The position numbers and the translations under genes are program-made. Shown piece after piece: positions 17,443-24,898 of a DNA stretch of 36,761 nt. Origin of the DNA: Chloroflexota bacterium (lineage in GTDB: Bacteria; Chloroflexota; Dehalococcoidia; Lucifugimonadales; Lucifugimonadaceae). The notes beneath the pieces are model-generated. The model saw only the letters and a program-made list of their open reading frames with translations. It made no database searches and was not told the DNA's origin. Positions within the stretch are counted from its first letter, which is position 1, and each line of letters begins with the position of its first letter. The DNA is taken from assembly GCA_013204545.1 (NCBI GenBank), contig JABMNN010000056.1:1-36761 (forward strand), given 5' to 3'.

Positions 17443-18579
17443 ATGACCATCACAGCCAAACGAGAAAAAGTCCTTGTAGTCATCCAGCTCTCAGGCGGTA
17501 ACGACTATCTCAACTGCATAGTTCCCTACCAAAACGGCTTCTACAAAGACTCTCGGAAAAATATCCGTATCACCGACGATCAAGTCATTCCCCTCGATCA
17601 GGGCTACGGGCTCAACCCCGGCATGGGACCCATCAAAGATCTCTACAATCAGGGCAAAGTAGCGATCGTTCACGGCATCGGTTATCCCGTGCCAAACCGA
17701 TCTCACTTCCGATCGATGGACATCTGGCACACCGCCGAACCGACTACAGTCGGATCAAAGGGCTGGCTCGGTCAAGCGATCAAAGACCTCGACCCTCAGG
17801 GCAGTAACCCTGTAACCGCAGTTAACTTCGGAAGCGGACTCCCTCGCGCCCTCGCAGCACCCGGAGTACCTGTAGCTTCAGTCAGCGATCTTGAGAACTA
17901 CGGCCTGCTCACCGGGGTTGCTGGTGTTGATCAACGACAACAAGCCCTGAACGTATTTAGCCGCATGTACACACCGCTGCTCGGCTCTGACACCGTGATG
18001 GACTATCTTGGCCAGACCGGACTCGATGCCATGCGTGGTGCCGATATTCTCAAAGCAGCGCCTCTCAAGTACAAGTCGAACGTCGAATACCCTGATAATC
18101 CGTTTGCCAAAAGCATGAAGGGCGTCGCGCAAGTCCACTTCGCCGATCTCGGTACTCGAGTTTTCTACACGCAGTACGGCGGCTTCGATACTCACACCAA
18201 TGAAGTAGCCCTTCAGTCGAACCTATGGAGCCATATATCGAGCTCACTCGTATCGTTCTTTGACGATCTCGAAGAGCACGGCCTTGGCGACGAAGTAACC
18301 GTTCTGATGTTCTCTGAATTCGGTCGTCGTGTTCTCGACAACGGAACAGGAACCGACCACGGCTCGGGCGGAGTCGCATTCGTAGTCGGCAATCAAGTCA
18401 AAGGCGGTCACTACGCCGAATATCCGTCGATCGATCCCGTCGACTGGGTGCAGGGCGACCTAGCATTTAACAACGACTTCCGAGGCCTCTACACCGACAT
18501 CCTTGAAGACTGGCTCGAAGTCGATGCTAAACCAATAGTCAACGGCACCTACGAAAAAATAAAACCCTTCGCCGTCTAG
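17443..18579 (+). CDS. DUF1501 family protein
   Basis: 378 residues. Opens with VLVVIQLSGGNDYLNCIVPY, the family's GGND motif at residues 18-21, then NPGMGPIKDLYNQGKVAIVHGIGYP and NRSHFRSMDIWHTAEP, later YTQYGGFDTHTNEV and FSEFGRRVLDNGTGTDHGSGG. The fold is related to alkaline phosphatase/sulfatase-like proteins, and the conserved Asp/His residues could bind metal, but activity is unknown. Many homologues have a Tat signal; this one starts directly at the first strand. Third gene of the DUF1800-NHL-DUF1501 set, though a 125-base gap with a repeat separates it from the NHL gene. Its stop codon coincides with the start of the duplicated zwf end. Confidence 0.9.
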   Translation: MTITAKREKVLVVIQLSGGNDYLNCIVPYQNGFYKDSRKNIRITDDQVIPLDQGYGLNPGMGPIKDLYNQGKVAIVHGIGYPVPNRSHFRSMDIWHTAEPTTVGSKGWLGQAIKDLDPQGSNPVTAVNFGSGLPRALAAPGVPVASVSDLENYGLLTGVAGVDQRQQALNVFSRMYTPLLGSDTVMDYLGQTGLDAMRGADILKAAPLKYKSNVEYPDNPFAKSMKGVAQVHFADLGTRVFYTQYGGFDTHTNEVALQSNLWSHISSSLVSFFDDLEEHGLGDEVTVLMFSEFGRRVLDNGTGTDHGSGGVAFVVGNQVKGGHYAEYPSIDPVDWVQGDLAFNNDFRGLYTDILEDWLEVDAKPIVNGTYEKIKPFAV

Positions 18580-18667
18580 CTAACCATCACCCTAACCCAC
18601 TTACGTTATTCGTCGAGCAGCGATTCCGAATCGACAGCTCCGACGCTACCTGGTTCGTAAGACTTCA
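18577..18667 (-). pseudogene. Duplicate fragment of the zwf 3' end
   Basis: About 90 bases match 19817-19906, the last codons of the glucose-6-phosphate dehydrogenase gene, in the same orientation and at close to 88% identity (about ten mismatches and one gap). Read on the minus strand it gives GLKSYEPGSVGAVDSESLLDE and then a stop, against GLKPYEPGSIGPVDSESLVG in the real gene. It lies just downstream of corA, so the two copies flank corA as direct repeats. Confidence 0.85.
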
Positions 18668-18693
18668 GCCCCACACTCGATGAATAATTAAAT

Positions 18694-19740
18694 TCAACGC
18701 TTTCGCTTGCGTACATGATCAATCGGTACTTTGAGAGAAAATAGCCCCTTCGATCCAAGCTTCCAAACTGAAATTCTTTGCCGGAGCCAAACCCACCATA
18801 TAACGGAAATGGCGAAGGCTAACATCACACCTAGTACAGCAAAGTAACCCCACTCAAGCTTGAGTTCTGGAATATTCACAAAGTTCATGCCGTATATTCC
18901 GGCGAGGAGCGAAAGTGGAAGAAAAATGGCAGTGATGATCGCCAGAACTTTCATCGTTTCATTCTGTTTCAACGCCAATGTTCCCTGATAGATAGTCATC
19001 GCACTGTCAGCCCGTTCTCGCAGAACATTGTTGATCTCGAATGTACGCGTTGCGCGTGTAGCCAAATCCTGAAATGAAACGCCAAGTTCAAAATCGCTGT
19101 TTTTCTTTGCACTGCCAATCGAATGGAGCACCTCTGTCTGCCGGGCCATAGCTCGATTGATTCTCAATGCGCTGCGTTTCAGCCTGAGCAAACCGGCGAG
19201 AACCAATGGTTGAGGATTATTGATCGCCGCTTCTTCAAGGTCATCGATGACATCGCTCATGTGGTCAACGGTTGGCCTGATGTGAGACATAAATCTATCG
19301 AGGATCAAAAACGTTAATGATTCTGGATCGCTTGCAACCACAGCCCCGGTGCTGAACTCATCGAAGACCTGGTCGATGCTGAGTAAGTCGACCGCGTGGG
19401 TCGTAACAACGAAGTTACGACCAATGAAAATCCCAAGTTCAGCGATTTCAACGAGCTCCGATTCAGATGCGTAGTTGATTCCATGGGCTAATACGAACTC
19501 GTGATCACCGTACTGTTGATATCTAGCGGTCTGAATTTCAGTTTGCAATGAGTCATGCACGGCCTGCGTGTGGAGGTCGAATGTCTTCGTAAGAAGATCA
19601 GAAGTGGTTTCGTCATGCACCGAAACGTCCAGCCACAGGAGCCCGGCGTCACTGTCGACAAACTGGGCTATTTCTTCCATATTCACTCGCACAGTGAGAT
19701 TCGATTCGGAATTCACGAACGCTGCGCGATTTTCCATCAT
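18694..19740 (-). CDS. corA: CorA-family magnesium/divalent cation transporter
   Basis: 348 residues; start at the first of two adjacent Met codons, with AAAGGG upstream. The cytoplasmic N-terminal domain (residues 1-260, with long helices from about 150) is followed by the pore helix ending in the family signature YGMNF (Gly284-Met285-Asn286), a short outer loop and a second membrane helix (about 298-319). The basic C-terminal tail (VRKRKR) is normal. CorA forms a pentameric channel for Mg2+ (Co2+, Ni2+). The gene sits between two direct copies of the zwf 3' end, which suggests it was inserted next to zwf. Transcribed in the same direction as zwf, 79 bases downstream. Confidence 0.92.
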   Translation of the reverse strand: MMENRAAFVNSESNLTVRVNMEEIAQFVDSDAGLLWLDVSVHDETTSDLLTKTFDLHTQAVHDSLQTEIQTARYQQYGDHEFVLAHGINYASESELVEIAELGIFIGRNFVVTTHAVDLLSIDQVFDEFSTGAVVASDPESLTFLILDRFMSHIRPTVDHMSDVIDDLEEAAINNPQPLVLAGLLRLKRSALRINRAMARQTEVLHSIGSAKKNSDFELGVSFQDLATRATRTFEINNVLRERADSAMTIYQGTLALKQNETMKVLAIITAIFLPLSLLAGIYGMNFVNIPELKLEWGYFAVLGVMLAFAISVIWWVWLRQRISVWKLGSKGLFSLKVPIDHVRKRKR

Positions 19741-19816
19741 TCCACATCCCTTTCAAAATCAGAGTGCCGCACTCACAGATTTTCGAAATTGTTACCACAT
19801 CAATGAAACGATTACT

Positions 19817-19906
19817 TAGCTAACCATCACCCGTAACCCACTTACGCCCTTCGCCGACAAGCGATTCCGAATCGACAGGTCCGATGCTACCTGGTTCGTA
19901 AGGCTT
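19817..19906 (-). repeat. Right-hand copy of the corA-flanking direct repeat (native zwf 3' end)
   Basis: The last ~85 bases of zwf plus 3 bases beyond its stop, matching 18577-18667. The identity begins at the same TAGC that on the left side overlaps the DUF1501 stop. This copy is intact coding sequence; the left one carries an early stop. Confidence 0.85.
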
Positions 19907-21250
19907 CAACCCCGCCCGCCCTGCACTAACCCAAGCGTTGATGAACGGATCGATGATTCGCCACGACGACTCAATCTCGTCACTACGATTAAAGTGAGTT
20001 GCATCCCCGATAATCGCATCTAGCAGCAACCGTTCGTAGGCATCACGAATCTCGCCCTTTGGGAAGTGAAATTCCAGCGATTCCGTAGTCAAATTCGAAC
20101 CAGCCCCCGGAGATTTATTCACAAATTCCAGATTCACCCCCTCGTGAGGCTGAATCGAAATCACCAAACGATTCGGACGAGCCTCATCATTATCCCCGAA
20201 AATCGACTGAGGCGGTCGCTTGAACTCAATCGCTATCTCCGAAGTCTTTCGTTCCAGTGCCTTCCCCGATCTCAGTACGAACGGCACACCCTGCCACCTC
20301 CACGTATCAACAAACAACTTCACCGCCCCGAAAGTTGCAGTTGTAGAAGCAGGGTCAACTCCAACCTCATCCAAATATCCGTTGTACTGCCCACGAACAG
20401 AGTTCTCAATCGCATAAGTCGAATCCACTGTCCGAACAGCCGAAAGAACCTTTGCCTTTTCATCACGAAGAGCGTCGGGTGTAGATGAAGCGGGTGGCTC
20501 CATTGCGATAAGGGCCAGCAGCTGCATCAAATGGCTCTGAACCATGTCACGCAACACCCCGGATGTATCGTAATAAGCGCCCCTCGACTCAACGCCCAAA
20601 TCCTCGAGCACGCTTATTTGAACGTGATCAATGTAGTTGCGATTCCAGATCGGTTCAAAGATCGAATTAGCGAATCTGAATACCAAAATGTTCTGAACAG
20701 TGTCTTTGCCCAGATAGTGATCGATCCGGTAAATCTGATCTTCATTGAGCACCGTGTGGGCAAGGCTATTTAATTCCTTAGCCGACTCAAGATCGGTGCC
20801 AAACGGCTTTTCGATAACCACTCGCCTAGAACCATTGGTTTCGTTGAGCGATCCCGACTCAGCGAGTGCGATCAGCGTGTCGGCGTACAGCGACGGTTTT
20901 AGAGCGAGGTAATAAACCCGGTTGTCTCGATCTTTTTCACCGCACCCGAAAGTAATCTGTGCATCAAGCTCAGCCAACGTCTCATGATCGGTAGATGATC
21001 CAGCGAAGTAGTCGACATTGCCAGTAAATTCCTGCCAATCGGAATCGCTTTGGTCGGCAAGTCCTTCTCGAAGAAACGTATGAAATTCAGAATTGGTAAA
21101 TTTTGACCTTGCTACTCCGATAAACGAACAGCGATCCGGAAGTGCTCCCGTTTTCGACAAGTGAAACAACGCCGGACCCAGCTTGCGTTGAGTTAAATCG
21201 CCCGAAGCACCAAGTACCACAACCGTCGTTTTTTGAGTTTGATTCTGCAT
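19820..21250 (-). CDS. zwf: Glucose-6-phosphate 1-dehydrogenase
   Basis: 476 residues, full length for the family. The NADP-binding motif is GASGDLTQRKLGPAL (residues 14-28), the substrate region has EKPFG (147-151), and the active site signature is RIDHYLGKDTVQN with His178 and Lys182. It oxidises glucose 6-phosphate to 6-phosphogluconolactone, the entry of the oxidative pentose phosphate path, giving NADPH. No gnd, pgl or opcA gene is adjacent. The 3' end is duplicated beyond corA. An ATTGC-type repeat lies 24 bases upstream of the start. Confidence 0.95.
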   Translation of the reverse strand: MQNQTQKTTVVVLGASGDLTQRKLGPALFHLSKTGALPDRCSFIGVARSKFTNSEFHTFLREGLADQSDSDWQEFTGNVDYFAGSSTDHETLAELDAQITFGCGEKDRDNRVYYLALKPSLYADTLIALAESGSLNETNGSRRVVIEKPFGTDLESAKELNSLAHTVLNEDQIYRIDHYLGKDTVQNILVFRFANSIFEPIWNRNYIDHVQISVLEDLGVESRGAYYDTSGVLRDMVQSHLMQLLALIAMEPPASSTPDALRDEKAKVLSAVRTVDSTYAIENSVRGQYNGYLDEVGVDPASTTATFGAVKLFVDTWRWQGVPFVLRSGKALERKTSEIAIEFKRPPQSIFGDNDEARPNRLVISIQPHEGVNLEFVNKSPGAGSNLTTESLEFHFPKGEIRDAYERLLLDAIIGDATHFNRSDEIESSWRIIDPFINAWVSAGRAGLKPYEPGSIGPVDSESLVGEGRKWVTGDG

Positions 21251-21273
21251 TTAGTGGAGTCTACGTTGACTTT

Positions 21274-21307
21274 GTCATTGCGAGAAGCCAGCGACATGGC
21301 AATCACG
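21274..21307 (+). repeat. ATTGCGAG...GCAATC dispersed repeat, copy 2
   Basis: Second copy of the element at 17344-17377: CATTGCGAGAAGCCAGCGAC followed by ATGGCAATCACG. It differs by several internal substitutions and one base in length, while the pairing ends ATTGC and GCAAT and the trailing CACG are kept. It lies between zwf and the small cupin gene. Confidence 0.65.
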
Positions 21308-21378
21308 TCCTAAGCCTCCAACTTCACGGGCCACCCCACAACGCTCAGCCTCTCAGAAAACGTGGCTCAGCCACCAAC

Positions 21379-21738
21379 CTAATCGAGCGTAATGAACAGT
21401 GAGTGCCGAATTTTGCCATTCACCGCACGACTAATGTGACCCTGTCCCGTCGTGTCCTCAGCAAGAAACATCTCGCCCGCCTCCAGCACCCGCTTCTCGC
21501 CGCTGCCAACCGTAATCTCAACCGCCCCATCAAGATTCACAACATACTGACGCCTTGGAGCAACGTGGAAATCGTAATCATACGACCCGCTAGTCTCCCG
21601 AAAAATTAATCCCGTCGCAGCAACCGTTTCCGAAATGTGACCCACCAAATTCGGCTCCATCTCCACCTCAATCTCACCAAAGTGCGACTGACCATCATCC
21701 CCCGTGTACAACCGCGTAACCTTCGTCTTTTTTGTCAT
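21379..21738 (-). CDS. Small cupin-domain protein
   Basis: 119 residues from the ATG at 21738, chosen because GGAGGAG lies 6 nt before it; the frame is open further upstream but that part covers a terminator-like hairpin. The single cupin barrel shows FHVAPRRQYVVNLDGAVEIT then RVLEAGEMFLAEDTTGQGH. His in FHVAPRR and GQGH fit the two cupin metal boxes. Related small proteins occur widely and have no fixed function. Its own strong ribosome site and the upstream hairpin suggest separate expression from the preceding membrane-protein gene. Confidence 0.8.
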   Translation of the reverse strand: MTKKTKVTRLYTGDDGQSHFGEIEVEMEPNLVGHISETVAATGLIFRETSGSYDYDFHVAPRRQYVVNLDGAVEITVGSGEKRVLEAGEMFLAEDTTGQGHISRAVNGKIRHSLFITLD

Positions 21739-21759
21739 AAAAACTCCTCCAGATAAACA

Positions 21760-21787
21760 GAAGCCTGAATCATACGACTCAGGCTTC
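21760..21787 (-). terminator. 12-bp hairpin, copy A
   Basis: On the minus strand GAAGCCTGAGTC-gtat-GATTCAGGCTTC folds into a 12-bp stem with one G-U pair and a four-base loop. It follows the end of the zinc-ribbon membrane protein gene and precedes the cupin ribosome site. A near-identical hairpin lies at 22888-22915. Only a short T-rich run follows (TGTTTAT). Confidence 0.65.
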
Positions 21788-21828
21788 CATAAACAAATCA
21801 GACCAGTTCCGGTCACTCCAAACGACCC

Positions 21829-22777
21829 CTAAAGATTCCGAAGATCATCCGTCGGAGGAGTCCCCGAACTACGCACCGCACCCGGGTCCATCTCCAACGC
21901 CAACGAATCCAACGTCAGACCTTGTTTCCTTGCCCTGAGGTCGAAGTAAACAACAGTCAAACCTATGGCAGCTACGGGAGCAAGCAAAGCCATCCCGATC
22001 GAAGACATTATGACGGCTAGTGGTTCACTAAAACCGTCGACGATTCCTGTAACAATTCTTATCAATATCTGAATCACAATACTGATCAGAAAAAATACGA
22101 TTGCGATACCTAGAACACGCCAGCGACTGCCTTTGACGAGATCGTAGCTACCTGTAAGTGCGGATACCGGTCCCGCTCCGTCAATCAAAATCAACGGAAA
22201 AATAAATGCCCAGGAAATCATGAGAAAAATTATTAGTGGGATGCCGATAAGTATGAGTATCAACACTCCGGAGAGGCTTATCGCAAGCATTGCGAGAATG
22301 CTCGAAACGATCAATATCCATAATTTCGAAAGCCCACGCCGAAGACTAACCAGAGCATCGACGTTTCGACCACCATATTGCCTTGCGACCGCATCGATCG
22401 TTGCTCCTACGGCGATCATAGTCGCCACCCCACTGAGAAAACTGATTACGGAAAATTTTGGCGCAGCAGCCGCGTATTCATCGAACGCGGCTTTGACGGG
22501 CTGCCTCAGACCCGGAAACGGACGTCAAACCTGTAATTGAGTCTGGAATTACGAATAGAACCACAAGTCCCAATATCTGAGGGGGCAACCCAATTAGAAT
22601 GAATGCCCAAAAATTCTTACCGTAGAGATGAAACGTGTGACTAATTAATTGGCCCAGGTCACGGTAAGGAATAAAACTCTGACCTTCCCGAGCTTCCAAC
22701 GGAGTCCCGCACCACGTGCAAAACTCGGCGCCCGCAGCATTATTCTGACCGCATTTGTCACATTTCAGAATAATCAG
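21829..22777 (-). pseudogene. Zinc-ribbon plus multi-helix membrane protein, frameshifted
   Basis: Two overlapping pieces make one protein. The upstream piece is open before its TTG at 22699 and codes for a zinc ribbon, KCDKCGQNN...FCTWCGTPL, probably starting at a CTG (22777) or a nearby non-ATG codon. It continues with QLISHTFHLYGKNFWAFILIG and runs into TGA at 22478. The downstream piece continues in another frame: PVKAAFDEYAAAAPKFSVIS, then QYGGRNVDALVSLRRGLSKL and several long hydrophobic helices to the C-terminus. Joining them needs one base removed (or two added) near 22490-22530. The layout resembles YciC/GPDPase-membrane-domain-like proteins with an N-terminal zinc ribbon. Either a real pseudogene or a sequencing error; both parts keep coding character, so decay would be recent. 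Confidence 0.7.
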
Positions 22778-22887
22778 CCCTTGTCCTAATACAGAAAATG
22801 CAAAAGCAAAACATACCAGAACCCCGGCACATAAAGCTATGCCATTGATGAGAGCCAGCTATTTTCTGTACCATCGCCTAACGAACA

Positions 22888-22915
22888 GAAGCCTGAATCG
22901 TAAGATTCAGGCTTC
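22888..22915. terminator. 12-bp hairpin, copy B
   Basis: GAAGCCTGAATC-gtaa-GATTCAGGCTTC, a perfect 12-bp stem with four-base loop. It matches the hairpin at 21760-21787 including the preceding ACA. Together they flank the membrane-protein gene. It may terminate lpdA transcription from the right, but it lies about 190 bases past the lpdA stop. Confidence 0.55.
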
Positions 22916-22952
22916 AAATAACAATCTATTTAGCGACGCTGATCAATCAGTC

Positions 22953-23075
22953 CTCCCCCGGATCGGGGGAGTTAGAGGAGGAGAATTGCGACGCGCGACC
23001 AAGTGCGAAAGCACGCCCGGAGCCATAACGCCAGACTGCGACGCGGTCCCAAGTCATCCGATGACGCCCGGACCA
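22953..23075 (+). repeat. Composite intergenic repeat, copy 3
   Basis: Lead hairpin CTCCCCC-ggatc-GGGGGAG (22953-22971), then GTTAGAGGAGGAGAATTGCG and ACGCG. The first CCAAGT unit is GTGC-gaaa-GCAC (23003-23014), then GCCCGGAGCCATAACG and AGACTGCGACGCGG. The second unit is GTCAT-ccg-ATGAC (23053-23065), then GCCCGGACC. Same order of parts as at 11371-11480, with different stem sequences. Confidence 0.75.
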
Positions 23076-23080
23076 TCACG

Positions 23081-23111
23081 CACTTCTAAAAGCACTCACA
23101 ACTTAGAAGTG
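23081..23111 (-). terminator. lpdA terminator-like hairpin
   Basis: CACTTCTAA and TTAGAAGTG form a perfect 9-bp stem around a 13-base loop. The stem includes the lpdA stop codon. No strong U-tract follows, so termination strength is unclear. Confidence 0.55.
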
Positions 23112-24512
23112 AATCGCCTCACCCGTAACCGCAGCACCAGCTTCCTTCACAGCCTCCGACAACGTCGGGTGAGCGTGAGTCATCTTGTGCAGCTCAAGGT
23201 TCGTACCTTCTAACATTTGAAGCATCCCGATCTCAGCGATCAACTCCGTAGCTTCAGGGCCAATAATGTGCGCCCCAACAATCGCGCCTGAATCATCATC
23301 AGTCAGCACCTTGACGAAACCCTGAGGCTCACCAATCGCAACCGACTTACCAGCAACCGCAAACGGCACCTTGCCGATCTTCAAATTAATTCCTTGTTCA
23401 CGAGCCTGAGCTTCCGTAAGCCCGATCGAAGCAATCTGAGGCTGCGCGTACGTACAACGCGGCATGTTCGTGTAATCATCGATCGGCTGAGGAGCGTGAC
23501 CCGCAATCGTCTCCGCCGCCACAACACCCTGATCGAACGCAACATGAGCCAGCATTAACTTGCCGTTCACATCACCGACAGCGTAAACACCGCCGACATT
23601 CGTCCGCATATTGCCATCAACATTGATGTAGCCAGGGCCAACCGTCTTGATCCCAACATTCTCAAGACCAATGCCATCGGTGTTTGGCTGAACACCAACA
23701 CCCAGAAGCACCTTGTCGCAAACGAACTCCTTCTTCTCGCCGTTCACTTCGTACTGAACCGCAAGACGACCGTTCTTCTTCTCAACGCCAGAAACGCTGG
23801 CAGAAGTGGCGAACTCTATGCCCTGTCGACCAAACTGACGCTCCAGTTCAACCGAAACTTCCTCATCCTCTCGTGGAACCAGATGACCCAACATCTCGAA
23901 CATCATCACGTTCACACCGTACGAATTAAAGTAATAGGCGAACTCACAACCAATAGCCGAAGCACCGATAACAGCAATCGCCTCAGGCTGCTCACGAAGC
24001 TCAAGGGCATGTCGTGAAGTGATGATGTCCTTGCCGTCAATCTCAAGACCCGGCAAGCTACGAGCCCGTGCGCCAGTTGCAATAACAATATTCTTGGCAG
24101 TAAGCGTCTCGCCGCCCTCGACATCGATCTGCGTCGATGATTTCAGTGTCGCCTTGCCTTGAACCAACGTGATCTTGTTTTTCTTGAACAGAAATCCAAT
24201 ACCGTTCGTGAGCGCCTTCGAAACCTTGCGCGAACGATCGACCGCTTTCGACATACTGGCCGACCACTCGCCAACCTCGATGCCCCAGTCCTCTGCGTGC
24301 GAAAGGTGATTCACAACTTCAGCATTCTTGAGAAGTGACTTTGAAGGGATACAGCCCCAGTTCAAGCAAACTCCGCCGAGTCCACCAATGCCCGTGCCAT
24401 CATCCTTCTCAACAACCGCTACGCTCAACCCAAGCTGAGCACCCCTGATCGCGGCGTGGTATCCACCGGGCCCCGCACCAATAACAACAAGATCGAAGTT
24501 AGTTTCTGCCAT
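23103..24512 (-). CDS. lpdA: Dihydrolipoyl dehydrogenase
   Basis: 469 residues, full length. The FAD-binding motif is VIGAGPGGYHAAIRGAQLG, the redox-active disulfide is GGVCLNWGCIPSK (Cys49, Cys54), the NAD-binding segment is IAVIGASAIGCEFAYYF, and the C-terminal catalytic His-Glu pair lies in HAHPTLSEA (His448, Glu453). It re-oxidises dihydrolipoamide of 2-oxoacid dehydrogenase complexes or the glycine cleavage system, passing electrons to NAD+. No E1 or E2 genes are adjacent, so it probably serves several complexes. Monocistronic, with a hairpin at its end. Confidence 0.95.
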   Translation of the reverse strand: MAETNFDLVVIGAGPGGYHAAIRGAQLGLSVAVVEKDDGTGIGGLGGVCLNWGCIPSKSLLKNAEVVNHLSHAEDWGIEVGEWSASMSKAVDRSRKVSKALTNGIGFLFKKNKITLVQGKATLKSSTQIDVEGGETLTAKNIVIATGARARSLPGLEIDGKDIITSRHALELREQPEAIAVIGASAIGCEFAYYFNSYGVNVMMFEMLGHLVPREDEEVSVELERQFGRQGIEFATSASVSGVEKKNGRLAVQYEVNGEKKEFVCDKVLLGVGVQPNTDGIGLENVGIKTVGPGYINVDGNMRTNVGGVYAVGDVNGKLMLAHVAFDQGVVAAETIAGHAPQPIDDYTNMPRCTYAQPQIASIGLTEAQAREQGINLKIGKVPFAVAGKSVAIGEPQGFVKVLTDDDSGAIVGAHIIGPEATELIAEIGMLQMLEGTNLELHKMTHAHPTLSEAVKEAGAAVTGEAIHF

Positions 24513-24898
24513 TCCAAATACTTCCTGAGACTAGCCTGACCATCAAATCCCTAATGACTAAATGCCAAATACAAGGACAGGCTCTAAACGTACAACGAAC
24601 TTACGAAGAAACAGCGTTATACACGCGTCTGCACTCCGTAATACGAAATTCCAACCGCCCGATTATACGACCGACCCAGCCCTCAATCTTCCGACTGGCA
24701 TGCCGAACTTGATTCAGTATCAATCGCAACCTGCACAAAACAGTCTAACCAGTCGACTTCGCAGCACAGTGAAAAACACGGGAAAACCCCAATGCGTCCG
24801 CAACGCGCAAACAGTAATACTGAACGTGTAGACGAACAAGAACGACCGCAGTCGTGCCGTTGTTGTGAGCGTGGTGTGGAAGCGCGGATTCCGTCGAT
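24513..24898. promoter_or_regulatory. Divergent intergenic region upstream of lpdA and the DUF3179 gene
   Basis: No RNA gene found. A dyad TTGAT-tcagt-ATCAA at 24709-24723 could be a regulator site. A 46-codon ORF from 24791 running into the DUF3179 start has no ribosome site or recognisable content and was not called. Confidence 0.35.

Noticed and set aside
22478-22480. TGA ending the zinc-ribbon piece as another selenocysteine codon
   Set aside because: The downstream protein continues in a different frame, so this is a frameshift, not readthrough.
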